From Candidatus Saccharibacteria bacterium UBA3723 (GTDB lineage Bacteria; Patescibacteriota; Saccharimonadia; Saccharimonadales; Saccharimonadaceae), in assembly GCA_002371895.1 (NCBI GenBank), contig DFHM01000012.1, forward strand, positions 62,001 to 126,000: a DNA stretch of 64,000 nt, given 5' to 3'. The notes beneath the pieces were generated by a model, which searched no databases, was not told where the DNA came from, and saw nothing but the letters and a program-made list of their open reading frames with translations. The number at the start of each line of letters is the position of its first letter. Position 1 is the stretch's first letter. The position numbers were made by a program, and so were the translations under genes. Positions 33,101-41,533 of the stretch are shown here, one piece after another.

Positions 33101-34147
33101 CTACCTACTATTTGTCCTTTCCGCTAAACCAATTGCTACAGAGAATTCTGCTGCAACCTGAGACAAAGCTTGTTGCTGTTGCTGGGTTACGCGAACCATC
33201 TGCCATGGGTTACCCTGAATCGTCTGTACGCCAGTTTTCGCTTCCAGATATTCTGCCAAGAATGGAATTACGCCTGCAAAACCAGACAAAACAATACCAC
33301 CAACTTTTACGGTTGGATACTTCGTCTGGAAGAAGCGAATAGACTTCGTAAGCTCAGAAGCAAAGTTCTCAAGTGTCTGATCAAGCGCTTTAAAGACCTG
33401 ACCGTCAAGCTTGTCCTGTGCTAGACCAAACTTTAGAATGAACTGACGAGCCTGGCTTTCTTTTACGTTTAGGGAATTCGCCACCGTGCGTACAAGTACG
33501 GATAGACCGCCTGGAAGCATACGTACTAGGCGAGGTGCGCCATAAACAATCGACAAATCTGTAGAATCTTCACCGTAGTCAATAATCAACCTTGCATCGG
33601 TTACCCCTGGAGGAGTCAACGAACGAGACATTGCAAGCGAATCTGGTTCCTGCGCAACCATATTAAATCCAAAGGATTCAACGCTTTCCATTCTCTCTTC
33701 GGCATAAGCAATCGCAGTACAAGATAATAATACCTCTGTTACTTGTGGATCATTCGGGCTAGGTCCCAAAATTACATAGTCTACCTTCGCATCATCGATA
33801 GGCATTGGAATATATTGGTCGGCGTGGTATTTAATAATCTTTTCCATTGACCTTTTATCTTGAGTCGGAATCTCAATAATCGTAGTAAAGGTCTTATTCG
33901 ATGGCATGCCCATCGCGATATTCTTCGTCTTGATACCTGCCTGGTCGGCAGCACTCTTAATAGTTTCCCCCAAGCGACGCTTACCAGCATCACTGCTATC
34001 TTGTAAAATCTGACGACTTACAGGAACATAAGCGAAGCGCTCCAAAACAAAGCCATGCTGAATATTTCCAGATAGCTGAACCATCCTTAGTGCGTCTGTT
34101 CCGATATCTAATGCGAAGAAGTCGCCCACACCATAACCTAGACTCAT
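33101..34147 (-). CDS. pilM: Type IV pilus assembly protein PilM
   Basis: 348 aa actin-like ATPase of the inner-membrane alignment complex. Motifs: FFALDIGTDALRMVQL (phosphate 1), LIIDYGEDSTDLSIVYG (phosphate 2) and VGGIVLSGFAGVIPFLAEYL (adenosine). First gene of pilM-pilN-pilO-x-pilB. TGC-TAAACT lies 6 nt before the ATG. Confidence 0.94.
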   Translation of the reverse strand: MSLGYGVGDFFALDIGTDALRMVQLSGNIQHGFVLERFAYVPVSRQILQDSSDAGKRRLGETIKSAADQAGIKTKNIAMGMPSNKTFTTIIEIPTQDKRSMEKIIKYHADQYIPMPIDDAKVDYVILGPSPNDPQVTEVLLSCTAIAYAEERMESVESFGFNMVAQEPDSLAMSRSLTPPGVTDARLIIDYGEDSTDLSIVYGAPRLVRMLPGGLSVLVRTVANSLNVKESQARQFILKFGLAQDKLDGQVFKALDQTLENFASELTKSIRFFQTKYPTVKVGGIVLSGFAGVIPFLAEYLEAKTGVQTIQGNPWQMVRVTQQQQQALSQVAAEFSVAIGLAERTNSR

Positions 34148-34153
34148 ACACCT

Positions 34154-34159
34154 AGTTTA
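34154..34159 (-). promoter_or_regulatory. -10 box of the pilM operon, leaderless type
   Basis: TGC-TAAACT extended -10, then 6 nt to the ATG at 34147. Confidence 0.55.
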
Positions 34160-34196
34160 GCATAAGCGACTTCTAAAACGCAACAAATTTTCTGTC

Positions 34197-35255
34197 TTAA
34201 ACGTTAAATTTAAACTCAACTACATCGCCATCGCGCATCACGTAATCCTTGCCTTCTGTGCGCATCAATCCCGCCTCGCGTACGGCTTTTTCTGAACCCA
34301 ATTTTACGAGGTCATCGTAAGAACAAATCGTAGCCGCGATAAAACCGCGCTGAAAATCTGTATGAATTACGCCCGCCGCCTCTGGCGCCGTTGCGCCCTT
34401 CTTAATCGTCCAAGCGCGCGTCTCCTTCTTGCCCGCCGTCAGATAGCTCTGAAGACCTAGCGTATCATAAGCGACATGAACCAATTGCGTTAAGCCATCT
34501 TCCTTGATGCCATAGCTATCCAAGAATTCCTGCTTGTCTTCTTTGGACATATCCGCCATCTCGGACTCCAACTTCGCATTCACAAATACGCACTTTTGTG
34601 GCGCCACAAGATCAGCCAATTCTTTGCGTTTCGCATCATCGGTCAATTCATTCTCATCCATATTGAACATATAAAAGACCGGTTTCGCGGACAATAAATC
34701 AAGTCCATCCACTGCCTCAATATGAAGCTTCCCACTCTTCAAATCTTCTAGTGCTTTGGTAGCCTGCTCCGCTCTTTTGATCGCATCCTTATCGCCACCG
34801 CGTGCCTCTTTCTGTATTTTTGGCAAAGTTTTTTCCAATGTTTCTATATCCGCAAGCGCAAGTTCGGTCTCTACCGTCTCAATATCACGCTTTGGATCCG
34901 GACCACCAGCTACATGCGTTACATTTGCATCTTCAAATGCGCGTACGACATGGCAAATCACTTTACATTCGCGAATATTGGCTAGAAATTTATTGCCAAG
35001 ACCCTCACCCTTGGACGCACCCGCAATCAAGCCAGCAATATCGACAAATTCTACGGTCGCAGGAACAACCTTGTCGGAATCATACATCTTCGCAAGAACA
35101 TCAAGGCGCTCATCCGGAACGCCAACAATACCAGTATTTGGCTCTATTGTTGCAAAAGGATAATTCGCTGCAAGCGCTCCAGCATTTGTGAGAGCGTTAA
35201 AAAGCGTACTCTTACCAACATTTGCTAAACCAACAATTCCTATCTGTAAACTCAT
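34197..35255 (-). CDS. ychF: Ribosome-binding ATPase YchF
   Basis: 352 aa Obg-family P-loop protein with ATP preference. G1 GLANVGKSTLFNAL, G3 DIAGLIAGASKGEGLGNKFL, the NMDE in place of NKxD that characterises YchF, a helical coiled domain, and a C-terminal TGS domain (HTDFQRGFIAATICSYDDLV). It probably binds the ribosome and affects stress responses. Confidence 0.96.
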   Translation of the reverse strand: MSLQIGIVGLANVGKSTLFNALTNAGALAANYPFATIEPNTGIVGVPDERLDVLAKMYDSDKVVPATVEFVDIAGLIAGASKGEGLGNKFLANIRECKVICHVVRAFEDANVTHVAGGPDPKRDIETVETELALADIETLEKTLPKIQKEARGGDKDAIKRAEQATKALEDLKSGKLHIEAVDGLDLLSAKPVFYMFNMDENELTDDAKRKELADLVAPQKCVFVNAKLESEMADMSKEDKQEFLDSYGIKEDGLTQLVHVAYDTLGLQSYLTAGKKETRAWTIKKGATAPEAAGVIHTDFQRGFIAATICSYDDLVKLGSEKAVREAGLMRTEGKDYVMRDGDVVEFKFNV

Positions 35256-35262
35256 AGCAGAT

Positions 35263-35268
35263 ATTATA
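35263..35268 (-). promoter_or_regulatory. -10 box of ychF, leaderless type
   Basis: TGG-TATAAT extended -10, then 7 nt to the ATG at 35255. Confidence 0.6.
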
Positions 35269-35288
35269 CCATTTTTCCACAGGACATC

Positions 35289-35312
35289 AAAAATCCCCCA
35301 GATGGGGGGATT
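35289..35312 (-). terminator. Terminator of the 35974 gene
   Basis: AATCCCCC/GGGGGATT stem, then TTTTTGATG on the minus strand. Confidence 0.8.
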
Positions 35313-35314
35313 GA

Positions 35315-35974
35315 TTATTCTTCTTTCTTCAAACTAAACTTTGCCGGAATCTCAAATTTTTCATTACTCTCGTCCGGCCCCTCCACAGAAACATAATGAG
35401 TTTTGTTGTCTTCTGCTTCAAATATCCATATCACCAGATGCATATTTCTATCAGCATAATAGCCACTGATTTTGTATGCATCATAATCACCAAGCTTGCT
35501 CACTTCACTCGTCGCATTTTCCACCCCATCCTCTTCTAGGGCTTTCAGTACATTCGTTTGATAATCCTCGCTACTTGCCTGTAGTTTCGGCACCGCGTAT
35601 AGAGAAATCAAATATAACCCGCTGCTATAACGAAGCATATCGCTTTCTTCTTCGTCCTCATAATTAGACCAGGTTTCATCAACCTCCAAATAGCCAGAGT
35701 CCGAATCGCCGATATAATTCTTGTCACTTACGGCAGGTTTTGCAACTTCGTCCTCTTCTTCCTCAACTATTTCAACATCTTCTTCGATAATCTTTTCAAC
35801 CGAATTACCGAATTTTACAATTCCACCAAGCAACAAACCAACACCACAAATACAACCAATCAAAAGCGCTACCCCCACAATCAGCCCTACGATCATTCCA
35901 ATCCTAGGATTCTTTTCTTCGCCAACGACCTCTTCTTCAACGTCGGAATCTACACTTGGAGCTATGTTTTCCAT
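35315..35974 (-). CDS. Single-pass membrane protein with acidic regions
   Basis: 219 aa. Short acidic cytosolic N-terminus, a Gly/Ile/Leu-rich membrane helix (about 25-52, GMIVGLIVGVALLIGCICGVGLLLGG, written here in full family style only as positions 25-50), an acidic linker (IIEEDVEIVEEEEDE), and an extracellular alpha/beta domain (about 85-219). No family recognised. It lies upstream of ychF with its own terminator and may answer to the neighbouring two-component system, which is speculation. Confidence 0.75.
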   Translation of the reverse strand: MENIAPSVDSDVEEEVVGEEKNPRIGMIVGLIVGVALLIGCICGVGLLLGGIVKFGNSVEKIIEEDVEIVEEEEDEVAKPAVSDKNYIGDSDSGYLEVDETWSNYEDEEESDMLRYSSGLYLISLYAVPKLQASSEDYQTNVLKALEEDGVENATSEVSKLGDYDAYKISGYYADRNMHLVIWIFEAEDNKTHYVSVEGPDESNEKFEIPAKFSLKKEE

Positions 35975-36011
35975 AAAATTATAATTAAACTATAGCTTAA
36001 TTATATCTTAT

Positions 36012-36941
36012 TTAGAAACTCAGAGTAAATTTTGTATTCTTTTTTTCTGATTCAGCAGTGATTTTCCAGTGGTTTTGATCGCAAACCGCCTTTGCAATTG
36101 CAAGCCCCAAACCGGAACCTTCCGCCGTTTTGTCTGTCTGATAGAAACGCTCGAATACATGCGGCAATTTCTCTGCCGAAATCGTTTTTCCATCGTTCTC
36201 GACCGATATATTATTTGTTGTAAGTTTTACAACAATTTTAGACTTTGAATACTTCGCAGCATTGTCTAGCAAAATATCTATTACCTGCGTAAAATCTGAA
36301 TCCGCTATTTTCGTATTTAACTCTTCTGGCAAATCGAGTTCCAACTTTTTATCACCAAGTCTAGCTTCAATTAGTTGCGTACGTTTCCTCACGATTTTCA
36401 CTAAATCGACATCTTTCTTTACTGCTTCAACATTCCTTCCATCCGTTCGCGCCAGCGTTAAAAGATCATTTACTAAACGACTCGCTCGCTCAAGTTCCAT
36501 ATCTACATTGTCCGTCCATGGTTGCTCATCGGTGCCAAGTGCTTCAAAGTTCGCACGCGCCGCTGCAATCGGAGTTTTTAACTCATGAGATGCATTAGCA
36601 ATAAACTCTCGCTGTTTTATATACGCATTTTTTACTGGCTCAATCGCCTTCTCTGCATAATAGTAACTAGCAATAAATACAAAAATCTCCGTAATAACGC
36701 CAACCATTATTAAGACAAAAGCCAAACGCGCTAATTGCTCGGCATGCATCTTGTCCAACTCGCGTCGAAACGCGTTTTGCATTTCTTGCGTCTCATCAAA
36801 CTCTGTCGGCACATCGTGCGGCTTGCGGTTGTTATACGCAATCATCGTGCCAATATAAATCGACGAAAAAGACATTGTGATAATAATCGCCGAAGTGATG
36901 ACGTTAGTTAAGATAAATTTATTGCGGAGTTTCGAAAACAT
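36012..36941 (-). CDS. Sensor histidine kinase
   Basis: 309 aa. Two membrane helices (about 11-33 and 70-92) flank a short extracellular loop of about 35 residues (NRKPHDVPTEFDETQEMQN), too small for a classical sensor domain. Then a HisKA domain with phospho-acceptor NASHELKTPIAA, N box LLDNAAKYSKSK, and G boxes NDGKTI and GSGLGLAIAKAV. Starts 2 nt after the response regulator stop; the two are co-transcribed. Confidence 0.93.
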   Translation of the reverse strand: MFSKLRNKFILTNVITSAIIITMSFSSIYIGTMIAYNNRKPHDVPTEFDETQEMQNAFRRELDKMHAEQLARLAFVLIMVGVITEIFVFIASYYYAEKAIEPVKNAYIKQREFIANASHELKTPIAAARANFEALGTDEQPWTDNVDMELERASRLVNDLLTLARTDGRNVEAVKKDVDLVKIVRKRTQLIEARLGDKKLELDLPEELNTKIADSDFTQVIDILLDNAAKYSKSKIVVKLTTNNISVENDGKTISAEKLPHVFERFYQTDKTAEGSGLGLAIAKAVCDQNHWKITAESEKKNTKFTLSF

Positions 36942-36942
36942 C

Positions 36943-37602
36943 TTATTCTTCTACTAATTTATACCCAAATCCGCGAACTGTCATAATTTTCGCCTCAGAA
37001 CGGATACTCTTCAACAATTTGCGCAAACGCGAAACATAAACCTCAATATAATTATCTTCGCCATAAGCTTCCCCGCCCCAAACTTTGCTAAGAAGATAAT
37101 CTTTCTTTACGATTTTCTCTGGCGTCTTCATTAACTCGTGAATAATATCAGCTTCTTTCGTCGTCAAACTAACACCATTCAGTTCTTTTTCATCAATATT
37201 AAATTCCAAATTCAAATAAGTAATCTTGCGATCCTGAACTTTTGCTGGACGACGCACCAAAGCATTAATGCGCGCCACGAGCTCTGCCGTCTTGAATGGC
37301 TTCGCCAAATAATCATCCGCACCGGCATCCAAACCGCGCACCTTATCTTCTACTTCGGACAAAGCTGAAAGCATAATTACCGGCGTAGATACTTTTTTCT
37401 CACGCATACGTTCCAAGATTTCTATACCGGATAACTTCGGAAGCATCACATCGAGCACTACGCAGTCATAGATATTCTCTACCGCAGAGTTTAAACCGTC
37501 TTCACCATCAAAAGCCAAATCAACATTAAACCCTTGTTTTTCAAGATTATGTTTTACGGCTTCTGCCAAGAACTTTTCATCTTCTACGTATAATACTCTC
37601 AT
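36943..37602 (-). CDS. OmpR/PhoB-family response regulator
   Basis: 219 aa. Receiver domain with acidic pocket (YVEDE), phospho-acceptor Asp51 in VVLDVMLP, and the conserved Lys in YLAKPFK. The C-terminal winged helix (about 125-219) has SKVWGGEAYGEDNYIEVYVS and MTVRGFGYKLVEE. Cognate partner of the downstream kinase. Target promoters are not identifiable here. AGGAG Shine-Dalgarno 8 nt before the ATG. Confidence 0.95.
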   Translation of the reverse strand: MRVLYVEDEKFLAEAVKHNLEKQGFNVDLAFDGEDGLNSAVENIYDCVVLDVMLPKLSGIEILERMREKKVSTPVIMLSALSEVEDKVRGLDAGADDYLAKPFKTAELVARINALVRRPAKVQDRKITYLNLEFNIDEKELNGVSLTTKEADIIHELMKTPEKIVKKDYLLSKVWGGEAYGEDNYIEVYVSRLRKLLKSIRSEAKIMTVRGFGYKLVEE

Positions 37603-37685
37603 CTCGGTATTCTCCTATCTTATAATACCAGTCTATTCGCCGAACCTTAAAATACCTTAAAAATCTTAAATTAACTAAGTAGCTA

Positions 37686-37807
37686 TTGACAATTTGGCAC
37701 TTTTATGCTACAATACAATTGGTCACTCACCGTGGCCTAGAATTTTAGTGTCATTCGCCACAGCGGGCTATCAAGAGCCTGCGCCCTATCCTAAGGAGGA
37801 ATTATTC
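37686..37807 (+). promoter_or_regulatory. Orphan locus G promoter and leader
   Basis: -35 TTGACA (37686-37691), 17-bp spacer ending ATGC, -10 TACAAT (37709-37714). GGTCAC/GTGGCC stem-loop (37721-37737) begins 7 nt later. Further hairpins include GCGGGCT/AGCCTGC, then Shine-Dalgarno AAGGAGG (37793-37799). Confidence 0.8.
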
Positions 37808-38074
37808 ATGGCAGACAAGAACATTACCGTTACCGAAAACGTCGTCACCCGCGCCACCGAGATCAAGAAAGAAAGCGCCGAGTTCTCCAAGAACAGAGCC
37901 GCCCTGATCAAGATGCTCGAGTCCGAGCAGAAGGCTTACAAGCCCGGTCAGCGCAACCACCAGAAGATCGTGGATGCTCTCAAGGCCCTCATTGACTACT
38001 ACGACATCCGCCTGGATCAGAACGACGCCACGGTTACCCGCATGATCGCGGATGACGTCCTCGGGAAGATCTGA
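37808..38074 (+). CDS. Orphan protein G, small helical protein
   Basis: 88 aa, soluble, predicted to be two or three helices with heptad-like spacing (VTRATEIKKESAEFSKN; KIVDALKALIDYYDIRL). Charged and without Cys. No family recognised. The ATG with AAGGAGG 9 nt upstream is preferred over an in-frame upstream start lying inside the promoter. Codons are G/C-ending (GCC, AAG, CTC) beside the AT-richer ompR and queA. The stop is TGA. Confidence 0.82.
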   Translation: MADKNITVTENVVTRATEIKKESAEFSKNRAALIKMLESEQKAYKPGQRNHQKIVDALKALIDYYDIRLDQNDATVTRMIADDVLGKI

Positions 38075-38110
38075 TCTTCCTCTGGGCCCATCCTGCCCAT
38101 CTTACACCCC

Positions 38111-38140
38111 GCCCCGGACCGCAAGGTCTGGGGCCTTTTT
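38111..38140 (+). terminator. Terminator of orphan locus G
   Basis: GCCCCGGACC/GGTCTGGGGC stem with a GCAA loop, then CTTTTTC. Confidence 0.9.
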
Positions 38141-38158
38141 CTATCTGTAAAAATATTG

Positions 38159-38164
38159 TATAAT
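38159..38164 (+). promoter_or_regulatory. -10 box of queA, leaderless type
   Basis: TATAAT with 7 nt to the ATG at 38172. Confidence 0.55.
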
Positions 38165-38171
38165 ATGCAGA

Positions 38172-39194
38172 ATGTTAGTTTCCGATTTTAATTACAATCT
38201 CCCTGAGGAAAATATCGCAGTACGTCCGCCAAAAGTTCGCGGCACTACTCGCTTGCTCGTATTAAATCGCAAAAATGGCCAAATTACCGATTCTAAGTAC
38301 GCCGACTTGGCCGACTTTCTTGAACCAGGAGATTTAATTGTTCTCAATGACACGCGCGTCATGCGCTCTCGCGTTTTTACCGAACTTCCTGACGGTCGCC
38401 CACGCGAACTAGTCGTACTCGAAAAGCACGATGGCGGAATCGACCACGTCATGTATCGCGGTAAATTACACGAAGGCGACCAGCTCGCCGTCAAAAACAT
38501 TGCTGACAATTCCAAGACCTCAGACATTATTACCATCAAGGAAATCCTCGGCAATGGCACCGCCACCGTCACCGCCAATCGCGAACTTACCGACATCGTT
38601 GCAGACTACGGCAACGTCCCACTTCCACCATATCTACATCGCGACGCCGACAAAGACGACATCAAACGCTATCAAACCGTTTGGGCCAAAGAGCTCGGTT
38701 CTGCCGCAGCACCAACCGCTAGCCTAAATATGACTAAGGAATTAATGCAAAAACTCACCGACAAAGGCGTTCAGATTCAATATCTCACTCTTCATGTCGG
38801 CCTTGGCACTTTCCTTCCAATCCGCAGCGACAATGTCGAAGATCATCATATGCATTCCGAGTGGTTTCATATTCCAGCCGAAACCATCAAGGCCATCGAA
38901 TCCACTAAGGCAGCCGGCCATCGCGTCATTGCAGTCGGCACCACCGTCACGCGTACGCTCGAATTCTGGGCAAAAACCGGCAAAACCGAAGGCGAAGACA
39001 ACATCTTCATTTACCCAGGTTTCGAATTCAAGGCTATCGATGCGCTCGTTACCAACTTTCATGCACCAAAATCCACTGTTCTTATGCTCACCGCCGCATT
39101 TGCAGATTGGAAAAATCTTAAACCAGCCTACGAACACGCCGTATCTAACGGCTACAAATTATTAAGCTACGGAGATTCAATGTTCATATGCTAA
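38172..39194 (+). CDS. queA: S-adenosylmethionine:tRNA ribosyltransferase-isomerase
   Basis: Makes epoxyqueuosine from preQ1-tRNA using SAM. 340 aa with YNLPEENIAVRP at the N-terminus, LIVLNDTRVMRSRV, the central HVGLGTFLPIR and the C-terminal TNFHAPKSTVLMLTAAF and SYGDSMFI. It overlaps tgt by 7 bp, so the two queuosine enzymes are coupled. No preQ1 synthesis genes are in the window, so preQ1 may be imported. Confidence 0.96.
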   Translation: MLVSDFNYNLPEENIAVRPPKVRGTTRLLVLNRKNGQITDSKYADLADFLEPGDLIVLNDTRVMRSRVFTELPDGRPRELVVLEKHDGGIDHVMYRGKLHEGDQLAVKNIADNSKTSDIITIKEILGNGTATVTANRELTDIVADYGNVPLPPYLHRDADKDDIKRYQTVWAKELGSAAAPTASLNMTKELMQKLTDKGVQIQYLTLHVGLGTFLPIRSDNVEDHHMHSEWFHIPAETIKAIESTKAAGHRVIAVGTTVTRTLEFWAKTGKTEGEDNIFIYPGFEFKAIDALVTNFHAPKSTVLMLTAAFADWKNLKPAYEHAVSNGYKLLSYGDSMFIC

Positions 39195-40315
39195 AGTTTG
39201 ACATCGAAAAACAAAACGGTCTCATGCGCGCTGGCACCATCCATACCCCTCACGGCGATATCAAAACCCCAGCCTTCATCGGCGCCGCAACTCGCGCATC
39301 CGTCAAAGCCATCACGCATGCTCAAATGCGCGAACTAGGCTCCCAGGGCATTCTTGCTAACACTTATCACCTCATCCTTGCGCCAGGCCCAGACCTCATC
39401 GAAAAAGCCGGCGGTTTTGCCGAATTTACTAGTTGGCACGGCCCAAGCTTCACCGACTCCGGCGGCTTCCAAATGCTATCACTCACGGATGCAAAAATCG
39501 ACCATGACGGCGTCACTTTTAAATCCCACATCAACGGCGACAAAATCCGTATGAACCCAGAGATTTCCATGCAGGCACAGTGGAAAATTGGCGCAGATAT
39601 TCACATGGCGTTCGATCAGGCCATCGATTCTACAGACAAAGACAAAGTCGCCAAAGCCATGAAGCGCACACACGATTGGCTCCCGCGCAACATCGCCGAG
39701 CATCAACGCATGGCCGCCGAATACAAGGCCAAAGGCAAGCCAGAACAATATCTTTATGCAGTTGTTCAAGGTGGATTATTCGAAGATCTTCGTCGCGAAT
39801 CCGCCGAACTCATGGCAAAACAACCGGTCGACGGCTACGGAATTGGTTCTCTCTATACTACCGAAACCGATGAGACCGCCAACATCATCAAGCTCACAAA
39901 CGAAATTCTTCCAAATGACAAGCCGCGCCATCTACTTGGCATGGGCTCTGAGCCACGCGACTTATTCATTGGCGCCAAATACGGTTGCGATACTTTCGAC
40001 TGCGTCGCTCCAACCCGCCAAGCGCGCAATGGTGCACTCTACACTCCAGACGGGCGCATCAATATCCGCAATGCAAAATACCGCGAAATGTTTGCTCCGC
40101 TCGATCCAGATTGCGATTGTTATCTTTGTAAAAATTTCACCGCCGCCTACCTCCATCATCTATACAAGGTCGACGAAATCACCGGCAAGACTCTCGCCAG
40201 CATCCACAACGAGCGCTTCGTCGTTCGTATTTGTGACAAAATCCGCGCGAGCATCCTAGACGACACCTTCGACGAATATATGTCCGAATTCATGTCCAGA
40301 TATTATCACGCTTAA
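39188..40315 (+). CDS. tgt: Queuine/preQ1 tRNA-guanine transglycosylase
   Basis: Exchanges guanine-34 for preQ1 in GUN-anticodon tRNAs, such as the tRNA-His (GTG) in this window. 375 aa TIM barrel: nucleophile region DSGGFQMLSL, second Asp in DTFDCVAPTRQARNG (Ala where many bacterial enzymes have Met), and zinc site CDCYLCK with a downstream His. Translationally coupled to queA. Confidence 0.96.
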   Translation: MLKFDIEKQNGLMRAGTIHTPHGDIKTPAFIGAATRASVKAITHAQMRELGSQGILANTYHLILAPGPDLIEKAGGFAEFTSWHGPSFTDSGGFQMLSLTDAKIDHDGVTFKSHINGDKIRMNPEISMQAQWKIGADIHMAFDQAIDSTDKDKVAKAMKRTHDWLPRNIAEHQRMAAEYKAKGKPEQYLYAVVQGGLFEDLRRESAELMAKQPVDGYGIGSLYTTETDETANIIKLTNEILPNDKPRHLLGMGSEPRDLFIGAKYGCDTFDCVAPTRQARNGALYTPDGRINIRNAKYREMFAPLDPDCDCYLCKNFTAAYLHHLYKVDEITGKTLASIHNERFVVRICDKIRASILDDTFDEYMSEFMSRYYHA

Positions 40316-40332
40316 ACCTATTTTAACCGTGG

Positions 40333-40338
40333 TACAAT
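40333..40338 (+). promoter_or_regulatory. -10 box of the 40345 gene, leaderless type
   Basis: TGG-TACAAT extended -10, then 6 nt to the ATG. Confidence 0.6.
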
Positions 40339-40344
40339 TAAAGC

Positions 40345-41496
40345 ATGAGTACTACGACAAAAGTCCAAATCGACACCAAGACGTTCATTCGTTTTTGGCT
40401 CGTCATTATTGGTTTTATTATTGCCGGCTATCTTCTCTACAAAGCTAGCTTTGGCCTATCAATTATCTTTTCAGCATTATTCTTTTCATTAGCGATTTCT
40501 CCGCTCATCAAAAAGATTGCCGGAATTTTCCCAAGCAAAAGTCGTGGTTTTTCTATCGCAATTTCCTACATTCTCGTAGTTGGTTTTATTATTGCCTTCG
40601 CGAGCATCGTCATTCCGACCGTCGCCAATGAATCGATCAAATTCTTCAGTAGTCTTCCGTCCCTCGTCGATGATGCCACTGGCAATATTGGCCTTATTAA
40701 CAAAATTGGCAACAATCTCGGCATTGCAAACTTACAAGACCAGATTAATCAAATCGTCGAAAGTTTTTCTAAAAACATGGTCGGCGATTTTGGCACAGTA
40801 CTCAGCAATTCAATCAGCTCAATCGGCAGCTTCTTTGCAGTAGTAATCCTAGCCTTAGTACTCGCCTTTTTCATGCTCACCGAAGGTCCAGCGCTGGTCA
40901 AAAAATTCTGGAATGTCTTTGGCAAAACCAAAAATACCAAGCGCGCCCAACGCGTTGTTAGTCGCCTTGCTGAGACAGTATCTACATATGTTTCTAGCGC
41001 GGTCACCGTTGCATTAATTAACGCAGCCTGCACCACTATCTCTGTCTTTATCATCTGTCTAATCTTTGGCATTGCACCAGGCCTAGCCTTCCCATTTGGC
41101 TTAATCACTGGTGTATTCTGCTTAATCCCAATGTTTGGTAGCTTCATCGGTGGCGCAATTGTCGCGCTGTTACTTGGTTTTAATGTCATGTGGGCCGGCA
41201 TCGTCTTTATTATCTATACAATTATTTATCTCCAAATCGAATCCAATATCATATCGCCAAAAATCCAAGGTAAAGGAATGAACTTACCTGCTCTCGTGAT
41301 TCTATCCGCTGTCACAATTGGCGTTTATACTTTCGGCCTAGTCGGCGCAATCATTTCAATTCCGATTGCTGGCTGTATCAAAGTCCTCATCGAAGAATAC
41401 GGCGCAGACCTCATGGACGACGGCAAAATTAACGGTAGCAATATCGAAACGCCAAAGAAAAAAGTCGACGACAAAAAACTTATCGCAACAAAATAA
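40345..41496 (+). CDS. AI-2E family transporter (PerM/TqsA-like permease)
   Basis: 383 aa with about eight membrane helices and the family order: two or three N-terminal helices (LVIIGFIIAGYLLYKA; LFFSLAISPLIKKIAG), a soluble helical section (about 90-145), and C-terminal helices with GLITGVFCLIPMFGSFIGG and IIYLQIESNIISPKI. Members export AI-2, ions or unknown solutes, so no substrate can be assigned. The cytosolic tail is Lys-rich. Confidence 0.9.
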   Translation: MSTTTKVQIDTKTFIRFWLVIIGFIIAGYLLYKASFGLSIIFSALFFSLAISPLIKKIAGIFPSKSRGFSIAISYILVVGFIIAFASIVIPTVANESIKFFSSLPSLVDDATGNIGLINKIGNNLGIANLQDQINQIVESFSKNMVGDFGTVLSNSISSIGSFFAVVILALVLAFFMLTEGPALVKKFWNVFGKTKNTKRAQRVVSRLAETVSTYVSSAVTVALINAACTTISVFIICLIFGIAPGLAFPFGLITGVFCLIPMFGSFIGGAIVALLLGFNVMWAGIVFIIYTIIYLQIESNIISPKIQGKGMNLPALVILSAVTIGVYTFGLVGAIISIPIAGCIKVLIEEYGADLMDDGKINGSNIETPKKKVDDKKLIATK

Positions 41497-41501
41497 CCAA
41501 C

Positions 41502-41533
41502 AAAAAATATCTCCCAGTCGGGAGATATTTTTT
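41502..41533 (+). terminator. Bidirectional terminator
   Basis: AAAAAATATCTCCC/GGGAGATATTTTTT with an AGTC loop, between convergent genes. Confidence 0.88.
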